DNA from: Rapana venosa
Taxonomy: Eukaryota; Mollusca; Gastropoda; Neogastropoda; Muricidae
Direction: 5' to 3'
Assembly: GCA_028751875.1 (NCBI GenBank)
Contig: CM054165.1
Span: forward strand, 28,998,781 to 29,062,780
DNA: 64,000 bases
The translations under genes were made by a program, and so were the position numbers. A model generated the notes under the pieces. That model did not search any database. It was given only the letters and a program-made list of their open reading frames with translations, and was not told where the DNA came from. Below are positions 1-11,579 of this stretch, one piece after another; position 1 is the first letter of the stretch; each line of letters starts with the position of its first letter.

Positions 1-1253
1 AATGTAAGGGTCTTTGTTTTGTGTGGCTGAGAGATCTTGTAGCTGTTTGCTTTTGAATTTTTGTCCACATAGTGAATCAGCTGTATGATTTCTCATTCCC
101 TGTTCCTTTCACCCTCTACACTGCTCCACTGTCACATATAATTAACCGTCATCAGATCAACCGTCATTTTTATGCAGATGACTCTCAGATTCTAAGCAGC
201 GACACTCCTGAAAATCTGCCTTCTCTCTTGACAAATATGGCCCACTGCTTTCAAGATATCCAAAATTGGATGATCCAGAACAAGTTACAATTAAATGCAG
301 ATAAAATGGAAACCATGCTTGTAGGGACCAAACACAAACTGTTTTCCATTACAACAGCTTCAATAGAATTTGGCAATGCATCAGTCCCTCTATCCACTGC
401 TGTGAAGTATCTAGGGGTCATTATTGACAACACACTATGCAAAATTTCATCACCCAGGCCTGCCAGTCATGCTACTATCAATTACAGCGTATTAGTGCAA
501 TCCGAAAGTACCTGTCCACAGATGCAACATCCAAACTCGTTACGTCTCTCATTCTTTCACGTCTGGACTATTGCAATTCTCTTATGGCTGGTCTGCCAGC
601 ATCATCAATCCATTCCCTTCAATGTATTCAAAACTCTGCAGCTCGACTAGTTCTCAGAGAGAAAAAATCTGAGCACATTACCCCTCTCTTGCGATCTCTC
701 CACTGGCTGCCTGTGCCACAGTGAGTAAACTATAAGATCAGTACCCTCTGTTACAATTGTCTCCACAAAACAGCTTCCTCCTACCTCTGTGAATGTCTTC
801 ACTTGTACACTCCTCGTTCCCTCCGCTCTTTTGCAGATACCTTGTCCTTACGAATACCTAGATTCAACCAATCCACAGTCGGCCGTCGCTCTTTCTCTAT
901 TTCTGGTCCATCGATATGGAATGACCTCCCTCTCTCTCTTCGCCAAAAGCCTTCTTATGACACTTTTAAATCCAGTCTCAAGACTTATTTATTTCAAACC
1001 TAAGATTTTCCTCTTTTGCTTCATCTCACAGCTTTTCCCAGCCTTCAACAGCCAAGATTATATCGCCCTGTCAGGGTGTGTGACCTGTGTATGTGTGTGT
1101 GCATGCGTGCGTGCGTGCACATTTGGACTTGTTGGAACTATTAATTGTTACTGGTTGTATGACTGTTTAAGAATGAGTTGAGTGCAAGCGCTTTGATTTG
1201 TCTCTGCAAGATGTAGCACTATATAAATTCCATTTATTTTTATTATTATTATC
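1..1253 (+). mobile_element. CR1/L2-like LINE, 3' part, degenerate
   Basis: This is the C-terminal part of a non-LTR retrotransposon reverse transcriptase with its 3' tail. The catalytic YADD motif is encoded near 171-185 (FYADDS). It is followed by the thumb-region strings AVKYLGVIID, SRLDYCNSL and the C-terminal WNDLPLSLRQKPSYDTFKSS, ending at about 1003. The reading frame shifts near 440 and again after 720, and an in-frame TGA follows LPVPQ, so the copy is dead. The 3' UTR runs to a TTA-rich tail and includes the string GCACTATATAAATTCCATTT. The same tail ends a SINE family in this window (see 11089-11575). Assignment to the CR1/L2 group rests on recognised C-terminal motifs, not on an alignment. 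Confidence 0.8.
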
Positions 1254-2340
1254 ACATGTCCAAGAGAAACACGCACACATCCTGTTTCATATATTGACAA
1301 TACTGTGACGCACTAAGTGGCCATATTTGAAAAAAATTACATATATCGCTCTCAAAACTCATAAAGCCAAACATATCAAAGTAAACCTTATTTAAAGTAT
1401 TTTTAGGATTTGCAAAATTGTTTTTCATATTACATATCAAAGTAAAGTTATTTCAAGTACAATTAGAATTTACAACGATGTTTATCCATAGATATTTTAT
1501 TTTGTTATGTTTTCCCTAAAAGTAAGTCAATGAATGCTCAAATTTGTAACAAAACCCCCCACAAAAATCCCTTTTGACACACCACAGGCTTACCTTTGAC
1601 AATATGTAAGTTTCCATCAGCTAAGCCACAAAAATGATTCATTGATTTCACACACAGTGATGTTTCCTCAGGCTCGGGAATCACTTTGAAATAAAATTTG
1701 CCAACACTGTCTCTTTCAGAGGTTGTTGTTTTTTTGTTGCCATTTTTGCCATGAAAAATCACTGACTCACACAAGTCACAGTGACATTTTACAAAAAAGG
1801 TCAAAACCATGCACACCGAGCAACTGACAGTTTAAGGGAAAGAACTCATTTGAAAGGAAACTGATTCAGCTAACAGCATACATATATAATGTAGTTTCCC
1901 TTGGATTGAATGTGGTTAAGGCTAGACGTGGGTGTCAAAACTGAGAAATTTAGTTTACAAGCTCATGTTAGAAGTTGTATCATGCATTGAAAGGGCATCA
2001 CTTGTAGAGGCTAAAAATCTATAAATTACTCATTTTTTATGCACTGTTGCCATGGAAACAATCCAAAATGGCTGCTGCCAAAACTAAATGTTTCAAACTC
2101 CTAAGTGTTTTTATCTATAACAGGTACAAGAAACCTGTTTCTTCAGACATGTTTTACATCCTAATTTCTTTAAATTCACGAAGGGAAATCTCCATATTTG
2201 CATCTATCAATTTTTTTTTCTAAAAAAACATGATTTTGGCATCTTTTAGACTAACCGTAAGTGTTTTTAAAAAAAAAGAGCAAAAAAAAAAAAAAAAAGC
2301 ATGTTGTATGAATAGCAGTGACTCAGTGTTTTAAAGTGCA
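1254..2340. other. AT-rich intergenic or intronic DNA without a gene
   Basis: No convincing exon, RNA gene or recognised element is visible. Open frames are short and lack family signatures. Poly-T and poly-A runs occur near 2205-2300. Confidence 0.5.
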
Positions 2341-2459
2341 GTCAGGCTTTAAAAAATTCTTCTTTTTTAGGGAGGATCGTGTATGTGTGTGTGCGTGTGT
2401 TTATTTTTTCTTCTTTTTTTTTTCTTTTTTTTTGAGGATAATGTGTGTGTTTGTGTTTT

Positions 2460-2705
2460 CTTTTCTTTCGAGAATAACAGAATAAGCACTCATGTGCTTT
2501 TACATCCAATCCCCATGTGTATGCAGTTTTGTTACATTTATCATTCATTCCTACTGGCACACTGTGGTCTACTCTTCCAAAAAGCGGAACAGGTTTTAAC
2601 ATTTGCACAAGATGTTCTGTGTGCATTCAAACACGGGACCTCAGCGTATAGTCTCATCTGAAGGACTTTTGGGGTGAGTGGAGTTGGAACTGATGTTTAC
2701 TCAAG
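2460..2705 (-). mobile_element. SINE-A, 5'-truncated copy
   Basis: Reverse-strand copy of the most frequent repeat in the window, called SINE-A here. It carries the body motifs for 'gcggaacaggttttaac', 'tagtctcatctgaagga' and the terminal 'ttctttcgagaataac'. The tRNA-like head is missing. SINE-A is defined from the full copy at 10351-10705. Confidence 0.75.
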
Positions 2706-2917
2706 TCAAGTCAAGTCAAGTCAAATACAGTTTAATCATCCCATGAAGGGCAATTACAATACTGACAGGCACAAAGATACGTATAATAATCTCGAAAAAC
2801 ACAAGAAAGCTACATTTCATATTGGTTAAATTATTCCAAGATAACTTCAAATAGAAATGTTATGAACACACACACACACACACGCATATGAGCACATACA
2901 CACACTCACACATGTAA

Positions 2918-3065
2918 GAGTAGGCCATTGTGTGCCGGTGGGAACAGATGACAGAATTTACAAAACCACATACACATGGGGACTGAATGTAAAAAAGCAT
3001 GTGAGTGCTTATTCCATTATCCTTGATAAAAAAGAATAAAATAAAAAATAAAATAAAATAAAATA
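2918..3065 (+). mobile_element. SINE-A, 3' fragment
   Basis: Forward 3' end of SINE-A: 'agagtaggccattgtgtg', 'ggaacagatgacagaat', 'tgcttattccattatcc' and an AAAATAAAATA-type tail. A CA-rich microsatellite precedes it. Confidence 0.75.
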
Positions 3066-3227
3066 AACACACACACACTCGCACACCAATTGGGAATACA
3101 ATGTTATAAAAACCATTGACTTGAAAAGACATGTAAACTTATTTATGCATACACAACATGCACACACGCATGTGCGTGCATGAGCGAACACACACACACA
3201 TGCACAACCACACACATACACCAATGT

Positions 3228-3545
3228 ATTCTTCTTCCTTTTTTGTCATGTTTCTCCCAGGGGAGGTTTGACATTGATGAGCCTTCTCCATCTCTCTCTG
3301 TTTTGAGCCTCCTCCTTATTTACGCCCCTTTCTCTAAGATCATCTGCAATACAGGCAGCCCAGGTCTTGCTAGGTCTTCCCTTTGGTCTCTTTCCATCTA
3401 CTACGAAGTTCATTGCTCTTTTTATGATGTGGTCTGCTTTCTGTTGAACATGCCCAAACCAGCGCAGTCTATTGCTACTAGCTTCAGACTTCAGATCATC
3501 AGCTTTGCACACCAATGTATTAAAGACCATTGACAAAGAAGACAT
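3228..3545 (-). mobile_element. LINE reverse transcriptase C-terminal remnant (family E)
   Basis: On the reverse strand a frame reads LRWFGHVQQKADHIIKRA, then GKRPKGRPSKTWAACIADDL and ends near LINVKPPLGET. This RWFGH...GRP.KTW...DL layout is typical of the extreme C-terminus of endonuclease/reverse-transcriptase ORFs of non-LTR retrotransposons. Related copies lie at 12915-13075, 14887-14990, 29823-30180, 44660-44842 and 52385-52615. Only the 3' end is ever present, as expected from 5' truncation during target-primed insertion. Confidence 0.75.
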
Positions 3546-3714
3546 ATATAGAGACTTATTTCATATACATAACTTTCTGGCTTACCTTGTCTGTAATACA
3601 GCCATTTCTCTTCAGTGGTGGCACCCAGATGTTGGGGTTGTGGTGGGGGGTCGTATCTGTGACAGAGCACTTGACTGACTCCTTGCTAATCAGAAGAGAG
3701 AAAACAAAAGGAAA

Positions 3715-4172
3715 AGAGGATGTGTGTGACTTAACTAATCTGGGTATGGCTGGGGCAGAGAGATTGAAACGAGCGGTGTGGGAACAGCAGGACAAGAATG
3801 TCACAGAAGATGAGGCATCCAAAAAACAACAACAACAAAACAAAAAATTCCCCAAATAAACAAAAAACCAATGGAAAAGAGGATGTGACATAACAAATGT
3901 GGCTATGGCTGGGGCAGAGAGATTGAAACAAGCGGTGTGGGAACGGCAGGACAGGAACGTCACAGAAGATGAGGCAGCTAAAACAAACAACAAAAAATTC
4001 CAAAATAAACCAAAAAACAAAATAAAAAACAAAGGAAAGAGGATGTGACATAACCAGTGTGGGTATGGCTGGGATGGAGAGATTGAAATGAGCGGTGTGG
4101 GAACAGCAGGACAGGAATGTCATAGAACATTAGGCAGCCAAAAAACAACAAAAACAAAGGAAAAGTTGGTGG
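3715..4172 (+). repeat. Minisatellite, three units of about 150 bp
   Basis: Three tandem copies begin near 3715, 3875 and 4035. Each holds 'gagagattgaaac/t' and 'cggtgtgggaac', followed by a CAA/AAAC-rich spacer that differs in length. All frames translate to low-complexity peptide, so no gene is called. Confidence 0.8.
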
Positions 4173-4549
4173 GGGGGGGGGGGGATTGGGGGGATGGGTT
4201 GGGAAGAAAATATATAAATTCCATATATTATTATTATTAAAATGTTTTGATCTGGCGACCAGACAGTGATAATTGTAAATTCTGGGATGGGTGCAGGATG
4301 TCCATTCTGCAGTGTTATTTGGATATGGCATATTCTTTTATATATATATATCTTTTTGTTTTTTGAAGTGTTTATCTCTTTTTATGCTTTCTTGTATGAT
4401 AAATTAAGCAGAATGGATGGCATCCTCATTACAGCCTAGTTTTAACTTTAAATAATGAAATGTTTATGGTCCTTTGTCATTTAAGTGTTGGGTTGTTTGT
4501 TTGATTTTTTTCCAGATTAATGGAGTTGGATATTTGAAGGGATTAGGGT

Positions 4550-4635
4550 GTGTCCATTTGCGCTTTGATTTGTTTGTTTTACAAGATTCAGCACTATATA
4601 AATTCCATTTATTATTATTATTATTATTATTATTA
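4550..4635 (+). mobile_element. LINE/SINE 3' tail fragment
   Basis: Contains 'gcgctttgatttgtttg', 'ttcagcactatataaattcc' and an ATT repeat, which is the shared 3' tail of the LINE at 1-1253 and SINE-B. Confidence 0.7.
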
Positions 4636-4659
4636 CAAGTACAAAATGAATGAATGAGT

Positions 4660-4765
4660 TATCCCCAAAGTCAGAATGTGGCTACCTTCATAGTGGGACA
4701 AAATGTGTACATACTCAAAATCTCGCCATTACTTAACCTTAGACCACTGGCAGAGAAACCAAAGA
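4660..4765 (+). mobile_element. SINE-C, 3' fragment
   Basis: Short fragment with 'tcagaatgtggctacctt', 'actcaaaatctcgccatt' and 'cttaaccttagacc'. It matches the 3' end of SINE-C, defined at 30815-31152 on the other strand. Confidence 0.55.
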
Positions 4766-4974
4766 AAAGAAAAATTTAATGAATGAATTGCTTCTTTTCA
4801 GAGCTCATAAATATTTAGACTACACACGCATGCACAAACACCCCCCCCCCCTCCCCCCCCACACACACACATACACACAAACTTCACACACACACACACA
4901 CACACACACATCGTTTTAAATGCTAATGAGGCTGGTGTGGGTTTCATTATTTCATCATTAAAAGTAGAATGATC

Positions 4975-5701
4975 TGTCAACCTGGGAAAAAATCAATCTA
5001 TATTTAAAGCTGAGCTAACTGCTATACTTTTGGCACTGTACTATGTAATTGACTTCCCTAAAGACATTTTCAACATACTTATGTGTGTTGATTCTAAATC
5101 GGTTTTACATGCTTTAAAAAGTTCTACCTTTATCAGGCATCTGGTACATTTTTTTATTTTTAAGAGGTAGTACTGTTACTTTCTGTCGGGTTCCCTCACA
5201 CACTGGTATCTTTTTTTTAATGAAAAAGTTGACAGCCTTGCAAAATATGGAGTGAGATATAAGAATGGTTCTTGTGGAATATATGTTGCCTTATCTCTGC
5301 ATGAGGGATACAGCTTGCTGCAAAACGCTTGCTAGAAGCACTTCAGAAAGAAGACATATGATTCTGGCTATTGTCTTTATAATGGGGTTACAAGCAATGT
5401 GATTGATTTTCAAAATACTTTCATTTCTAACAAAGTCTGTGGTTGGCAAAATCGCAGAAATATGTTATCCCTTATGTACAGATTTAAACTAAATGCTTTC
5501 AGGACCAAAAAAATGAAATATGTAAACTGTATTTCTGGGGATAATATTACCAGTAGTCATGTTATTTTTGATTGTGGACATTTAAAAGCATTTTTACCTG
5601 CTGTACCAAGTTTGTCACTGGATCAGATTTTGTCTGAACCATCGTTACTGTTGGACATTGTGTTAGGATTGATAAGAAGTCCGATAATTCAGTATTTGTA
5701 G
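4975..5701 (+). mobile_element. LINE remnant with RNase H-like domain
   Basis: Degenerate coding remnant of a non-LTR retrotransposon that carried an RNase H domain. Visible strings are FKAELTAILLALYY (the acidic E site region), CVDSKSVLHALKSS (the D site), CRVPSHTG (usually W-x-PSHxG) and VDSLAKYG. A C-terminal frame at 5399-5701 follows, with CGHLKAFLP, possibly derived from a terminal Cys/His motif. The upstream part is broken by frameshifts and stops. The exact clade is not resolved. Confidence 0.7.
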
Positions 5702-5829
5702 TATGTTATAAAGTTAAATTTTATTCAGTACTGTTATCTGACATTTTTCTGTTATTGTTTGCATTCTCTTGTTTAGATTTCTTTTTCCCATCCAAAATCA
5801 CTAAATGTGAATAGACATTAAACTGAAGA

Positions 5830-5878
5830 TATCACACACCACTCACACACACACACACACAACCACACACACACACAC

Positions 5879-5925
<47 letters not shown>
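5830..5925. repeat. CA microsatellite
   Basis: Nearly pure AC repeat followed by a TC/CCCT-rich pyrimidine tract to about 6070. Open frames across it are repeat translations. Confidence 0.95.
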
Positions 5926-5927
<2 letters not shown>

Positions 5928-6175
5928 TAAATTGCTCTCTCTCCTTCTCTCTCTTCCTACACCCTCCCACCCCACCCCCTACCTTCCCTCTCACTCTCTT
6001 TTTCTCACTCCCTCTCTCTCTCTCTCCCTCTCTCTCTCCCCCGTCTCCATCTCCCTCTCTTCTTCCCCCCTTCACCCTCTTCTGTTGGTCCTTTGTCTTC
6101 TCGTTTACCAACCTGAACCACTGCTCATTAAAAACAACAACAACCACCCACAAACAAGAAGAAGAAGAACAACAA

Positions 6176-6233
6176 CAACTACTACTACTATGACTGCGAC
6201 TACTACTTCTACTACTACTACTACTCTACTACT

Positions 6234-6264
<31 letters not shown>

Positions 6265-6313
6265 CACTACTACCACCACTACTACTACTACTACTTCTAC
6301 TACAACAACAACA

Positions 6314-6372
<59 letters not shown>
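6176..6372. repeat. ACT trinucleotide array
   Basis: ACT/CTA repeats of nearly 200 bp with ACA and TCT interruptions. Six-frame translation gives poly-Tyr, poly-Thr or poly-Ser, none of which is a gene. Confidence 0.95.
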
Positions 6373-6374
<2 letters not shown>

Positions 6375-6931
6375 ACCATCTCAAAATGTAACAAAAGCAG
6401 AAAATATAATAATAATGGTTGTTTTGACAGGCAGTTAGTAAGCATCCACCCACAAAAAAACAGATCATAAGTGCTCCTGAAATTTTTTTTTTTTTTACAA
6501 AATTGTTTTCACAACCACAATGTCTCTCTCAGTGCGAGTCAGTTGATCGATCAAAGTTTTCCGTTTTGAACTGAAACCAAAACAAACAAACAAACGAAAC
6601 AAAAAAAGAAAGAAAGGAAAGAAAGAGGAAGGGAAGGTAACTTCTCAGAAACGGAAAAAGAAACCAAGAAAAAGAAAATAGAACAAGATAGAGAAAAAAA
6701 AATTGAAGTGACTCTGTTCTTGGAATTCAAAAGTAGGTGGGGGGGGGGGAAGCCTTTAGAAAAAATGTTGAAAAGATATGACGCTGAAGTTTTGGAAATT
6801 GAAAGAAAAAAATTTAAACCCTTTAAAAAAAGTCAACCAATCAAATAAGTGTTTTTTTAAAAAGTGCGCGTGCACACACACAGAGACACATTCAGAAACT
6901 GAAACTAAGATTTGCCAGTGAAAAAAATCAG

Positions 6932-6998
<67 letters not shown>
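6932..6998. repeat. CA microsatellite
   Basis: About 66 bp of uninterrupted CA repeat. The flanks are A-rich and have no coding signature. Confidence 0.95.
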
Positions 6999-7001
<3 letters not shown>

Positions 7002-7599
7002 CTAAAACTTAATGAATAAAAAATAAATGAATAAAACGCAGCTTTAATAAAAGAACAAAAGAAGAACAACAGGAAGTAGAAAAGACCGCTGGATATGAAA
7101 GGGACAGAAGAGTCTAAAAATAGCAACAGGGATTTTCCAGGCCGCTAAAAATAGAACATGAATGGAAGCCCAAAATAGAGATTTCCACAGAACAGAAAGT
7201 TGAAACCTGGAAGTAAAAACAATCACCGGGCCAGTATGTGAGAGGTGTCACACAACTCAAGAACAAACATGGTGGCTCTTCCGTCATCGTCTTCCTCGTC
7301 GTCGTTGTTGTTGTTCTCGTTGTTGTTTGTTGGGACTATTGGGGGGCAAGTTTGATTGATAAGCTCATGCAGAAAGATATGGGTCGGAAGTAGAATAGCA
7401 GTGCAATGTTAATGTGAAGTGAAGTGAACGAGAGAGAGAAGTACAAAAAATATTGTGTTGGGGTTGGTGTTGTACAGATTTGTGAACATGGGGTGAGTTG
7501 TATGTGTTGAACTGAAGAAGCTTTTGTTAGTGGATTGTGCATTGGTGGGGAGGGGGGGCAGGACAGCATTTTTGAGAAAGGGTTGTGAGGTAGTGAGTG

Positions 7600-8285
7600 G
7601 TGTTGTGTTTGTGTGTTGTGGTGTGTGTGTGTGGTGGTGGCAGTGTGTGTGTGGTGGCAGTGTGTATGTTTGTGTGGTTGCAGTGTGTGTGTGGTGGCAG
7701 TGTGTGTGTGTGGTTGCAGTAGTGGGAGTGTTTGTATGTGTGGCATTGCATTGGTGGTTGTGGTGATGGCAGTGTGTGTGTGTGTGTTTGTGCGTGCGTG
7801 CGTGCATGCGTGTGTGTGTGTGTGGTAGCAGTGTGTGTGTGTGGTTGCGGTAGTGGGAGTGTTTGTATGTGTGGCATTGCATTGGTGGTTGTGGTGATGG
7901 CAGTGTGTGTGTTCGTGTGTGTGTTTGTGTGTGGTGGCAGTGTGTGTGTGTGTTTGTGTGTGGTGGCAGTGTGTGTGTGGTTGTGGTAGTGGGAGTGTTT
8001 GTGTGGCATTGCATTGGTGGTTGTGGTGGTGGCAGTGTGTGTGTGCGTGCGTGCGTGTGCGTGTGTGTGTGGTTGCGGTAGTGGGAGTGTTTTTATGTGT
8101 GGCATTGCATTGGTGGTTGTGGTGATGGCAGTGTATGTGTGTGTGTGCACGCGTGCATGTGTGTGGTTGTGGTGGTGGTAGTGTGTGTGTGTGTGTATGC
8201 ATGTATGATTGTGGTGACGGTGGTGGTGGTAGTAGTGTGTATATGTGTGTGAGTGTATATATGTGTGCGTGTGTGTGTGTGTTTT
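7600..8285. repeat. GT-rich minisatellite, about 100-130 bp unit
   Basis: At least four higher-order units contain 'tggcattgcattggtggttg' (near 7740, 7870, 8005 and 8100), separated by variable GT tracts and 'gtagtgggagtgtttg'. The 200-290 residue open frames on either strand are His/Thr- or Cys/Val-rich translations of this array and are not genes. Confidence 0.9.
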
Positions 8286-8289
8286 ATTT

Positions 8290-8405
8290 TACTTTTTTTT
8301 ATATTTTGCGGATAATGAAATAACCATTTATGTGCTTTTTTTTACATCCAGTCCCTGTGTGTATGTGGTTTTATAAATTTTGTTATCCAATCCCACTGGC
8401 CCTAA
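8290..8405 (-). mobile_element. SINE-A, 3' fragment
   Basis: Reverse copy of the SINE-A 3' end: 'gcggataatgaaataac', 'ttacatccagtccctgtg', 'ttatccaatcccactggc'. It directly abuts the GT minisatellite. Confidence 0.65.
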
Positions 8406-9255
8406 GTGTTTGTGTGTGTATGTTCACACATGCATGCATGCATTTTATGTGTATTAATGTGTTGTTTGCATAATTTACCTTTTTTTCTTCTTGCAAATTA
8501 TACAAACATATTCATGAATCATGTAGTCCATTAAAGGGATGTTTGGCACCTAAAGTTAGAATTTTTAATCATTTTTGTTGATTCTGAATTGTTGGTATTT
8601 TTGTGAGCTTGGACGTGTACGTGATCAATTTTCACTACAGAAAACCTACAAACTGATTTTGCAGTAAAAATCATTTTATAACCTACCCTCTGTATTTCTC
8701 TCTGAATGAGTCAATAAGAAAAACGCAATTTTCTCATTTCTCTAGTTTTGTTCATTGTCTGTGGGCAGTTTTTAAAAATAATATTCAACAAAAAGACATG
8801 AAACTTGGCACAAATGCTGGTGATACAGTTGCCTAGAGCCTGTCAATAGGAATTTTAAACATCTAAATTGTGGGAGCTATGATATTGAAATCCTGTCTGT
8901 ATGATGGTGCTGGTTACACCACAGCATGGCAGAAAATTAGACTTGCTCGCTTCTTCCTCGTGGACAGATTATGCAAAGAAAATCCATCAGTACTGGTTTC
9001 TCTGTCTACGAGTGGCAACTCGCACTTTATATAGTTTTGTTTGTAGTTATATTTATATATATATGTGTGTGTGTGCACACACAACCGCACGCATGCTGAT
9101 ATGGTCACACCCACCCACATGCACGCATGCATACTTGCATGCGTGCACCTATGCGTCACACGCACACGCATGCACACTCTCAAACACATACACACTTTAT
9201 TTCTCTCTCTCTGTGCGTGCCTCTCTCTCTAGCTGTAAAGTAAACGTGTATGCAA
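8406..9255. other. No gene seen
   Basis: AT-rich unique-looking DNA, then a TG/CA- and GCATGC-rich stretch at 9060-9190. No splice-bounded coding block or element signature is recognised. Confidence 0.5.
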
Positions 9256-9289
9256 AATGATATGTCAATACACATGCAGACAGGGAAAA

Positions 9290-9323
<34 letters not shown>

Positions 9324-9430
9324 CTGGCGCTGCTCTTGTGGCATGCGCTCTCCCCTGGGAGAGAGAGAGCAGCCTGAATTTCCTGCAGAGAAACCTGCCA
9401 TGACTTGAAAGGAGTATACAAATACAGTTT
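9256..9430 (+). mobile_element. SINE-B, 3' fragment
   Basis: Shows 'catgcagacagggaaaa', an ATA array, 'gctctcccctgggagag' and 'cagcctgaatttcctgcag'. This matches the 3' half of SINE-B, defined at 11089-11575. Confidence 0.7.
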
Positions 9431-10345
9431 ATACAATATATACAAGTGCTATTGTGATTGTCCTTGTGTAGCACCGTTTATACTGTCGTGTCTACTTCCT
9501 GTTGCCAGTCAGGATTACTTGTCATATGATTCTGTATTGATATTTACATGTGACCCTTTAACACATAATGAGTCATATTGCACCAGAGGTCAGTTTGTAG
9601 TTCTTAATATTGTTATTAATCTGCAATGAAAAAGGATATTCAGTACAAAAGACAGATTGAAAGATAGGACAACTCTTATGAAAAGTTGAATCACACATTG
9701 ACGTGGTAGACGGCAGGAAGAGACAAAAATGTGTAACTGACACAGTTTGCATCATAATAGGCAGTCAGGATTGAAAGGCTCGGGTGTTGTTTTTTTAATC
9801 ACGTTTTGAAAATTAAAAACGGAAACAAAATTATGCCTTCATACTTCAGTACAAAGTAGAGCTGTAGTTTTATAAAATCAGTCATCCCCCGAAGTAGGAA
9901 TGCAGCTACCTAAATCGTGGCGAAGAAAATGGTCGCGTACGCATAAATCTCACCACACCTGGGAGTTCTAGGCAAGTAAGTGTGGGGGGGGGGGGGGGGG
10001 GGGGGGGGGTTATATATTAAAAAATAATCATTCAAAATCGACAACCTTCTCCCCCCCTCCCCCACCTGCCCTAAAATGGCTGCTAGCAGAAAAGTGGGTC
10101 AGGTGCAAGGCGACTCATTTCATGGTGGAGCGTCACATATAATGCGATTATGTGTGTGTACCTTTTGTACAATGAAACCTTCCACCTGTGATCAACGTGG
10201 TGGTGCAAACATTTTTGCTCGCTTTATGAAAGGGATTGTTCTAATAAAAAAAATAAATAAGTGAATCATATTATACAATACATTATATTTATACGCACAC
10301 AGAGAGAGATACACACACACACAGACACACACACACGCATTTTAC
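9431..10345. other. No gene; SINE-C fragment and G-run
   Basis: Position 9885-9980 holds a SINE-C 3' fragment ('gaagtaggaatgcagctacc'). It is followed by a run of more than 20 G near 9985-10008. The rest shows no exon or recognised element. Confidence 0.5.
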
Positions 10346-10350
10346 CATTA

Positions 10351-10705
10351 GGGGGACGGGATAGCCTAGTGGTCAGAACATTGCGCTCGCAATCTGACGA
10401 CCCGGGTTCGATTCCCGTTCAAGGGGATATTTTCCTCTGGAGTTAACATTAGTGCAGACTCCACTCTCCCCAGAAGTCCTTCGGATGAGACTATAAACCG
10501 AGGCCCAGTGTGCGAACGCACGCAGAACATCTTGCGCACACGTTAAATCCTGTTCCGCTTTTCGTGAGAGTAGGCCATTGTGTGCTGGTGGAAACAGATG
10601 ACAGAATTCACAAATCCACATACACACGGGGACTGGATGTAAAAAAGCACATAAATGCTTATTCCATCATCCTCGATATAAAAGAATAAATAAAATAAAA
10701 AATCA
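10351..10705 (+). mobile_element. SINE-A, full-length reference copy
   Basis: tRNA-derived SINE. The head carries an A-box-like 'tagcctagtgg' and a B-box 'ggttcgattcc', the internal Pol III promoter layout of tRNA genes. The body holds the motif 'tcggatgagactataaaccg', then 'gaacatcttgcgcacacg', 'gagtaggccattgtgtg' and 'acggggactggatgtaa'. The 3' end is 'tattccatcatcctcg' plus an AATAAA-type A-rich tail. More than fifteen copies or fragments of this family occur in the window on both strands. Confidence 0.85.
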
Positions 10706-10914
10706 ATAAAATAAAAAATTAGTGAATCTTGGAGCTCTAGCCAAGGAACAAAAAAACAAACAAACAAACAAACAAAATAAAAAAAGACATGTTGATTTGG
10801 GGTTCCACTGTACAGACTCTGTGTGTGTGTGTGCCCGCGCATGTGTGTGTTTCAATTTCTTTGCTTGGTGACCGTGTGTCACACGCTGTGTAGCTTTCTC
10901 TGTGGTATCTGTGT

Positions 10915-11088
10915 GGTGATATGATATCATGTCTATCTGTGTGATATCATGTCTATCTGTGTGATATCATGTCTGTCTGTGATATGTATGTCATGTCTAT
11001 CTGTGATATGTATGTCATGTCTGTCTGTGTGTGATATGTCTGTCTGTGTGTGATATGTATGTCATGCCTGTCTGTGATATGTATGTGG
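10915..11088. repeat. TGTC/GATATCATG satellite, left part
   Basis: Units built from 'gatatcatgtctgtctgt' and 'gatatgtatgtcatg'. The array is interrupted by the SINE-B at 11089-11575 and resumes at about 11580. Confidence 0.9.
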
Positions 11089-11222
11089 ATCGGTGGTCTA
11101 GAGGTAACGCGCCTGTCTAGAAAGCGAAAAGTCCGGGTCTCAAGTGTGCGGCGGTTCGTACCCCGTTTGGACCGGAAATTTTTCCCCCATCCATTAGACC
11201 ATGAGTGGTGGTCTGGGCGCTA

Positions 11223-11253
<31 letters not shown>

Positions 11254-11575
11254 CGTGTGTTACACGTAATTATTTAGCACACGTAAAAAAACCCACGGCA
11301 ACAAGAGAGTTGTCCCTGGCAAAATTCTTAGAAAAAAGCCACTCTGATAGGGAAACAAATACAGCTGCAGAAAAAAAAAAAAAAAAAAAAAAGGGTGAAA
11401 GGGTGGCGCAGCGCTAAGTGGCGACGCGTTCTCCCGCTCTCCCCAGGGAGAGCAGCCCGAATTTCATGGAGAGAAATCTGCCATGACTTAAAGTGGTATG
11501 AAATAAAATCTGAGTGCTTTGATTTGTTGCTTTACAAGATTCAGCGCTATATAAATTCCATACATTATTATTATT
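11089..11575 (+). mobile_element. SINE-B, full-length reference copy
   Basis: A second tRNA-derived SINE. The head has an A-box-like 'ggtctagaggtaacgcgcc' and a B-box-like 'ggttcgtacccc'. The central motif 'tcggatgagacgataaaccg' is nearly identical to that of SINE-A despite the different head. Its own body ('ggcaacaagagagttgtccc', 'agcagcccgaatttcatgg') follows. The 3' tail ('gcgctatataaattccatac', ATT repeat) matches the end of the LINE at 1-1253, suggesting use of that LINE's machinery. Other copies or fragments are at 9256-9430, 29355-29660 and 61190-61395. Confidence 0.85.
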
Positions 11576-11579
11576 ATTA

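Noticed and set aside
72..650. A cellular gene at the left end of the window
   Set aside because: The YADD and LDYCNSL motifs show a retrotransposon reverse transcriptase, with frameshifts and an in-frame stop.
7336..8202. Reverse-strand open frame of 288 residues rich in His and Thr
   Set aside because: It is a translation of the GT/CA minisatellite; several frames are open at once and there is no start context or family signature.
10351..10420. A functional tRNA gene
   Set aside because: A- and B-boxes are present but the sequence cannot fold into a full cloverleaf with paired acceptor ends, and it continues into a SINE body repeated through the window.
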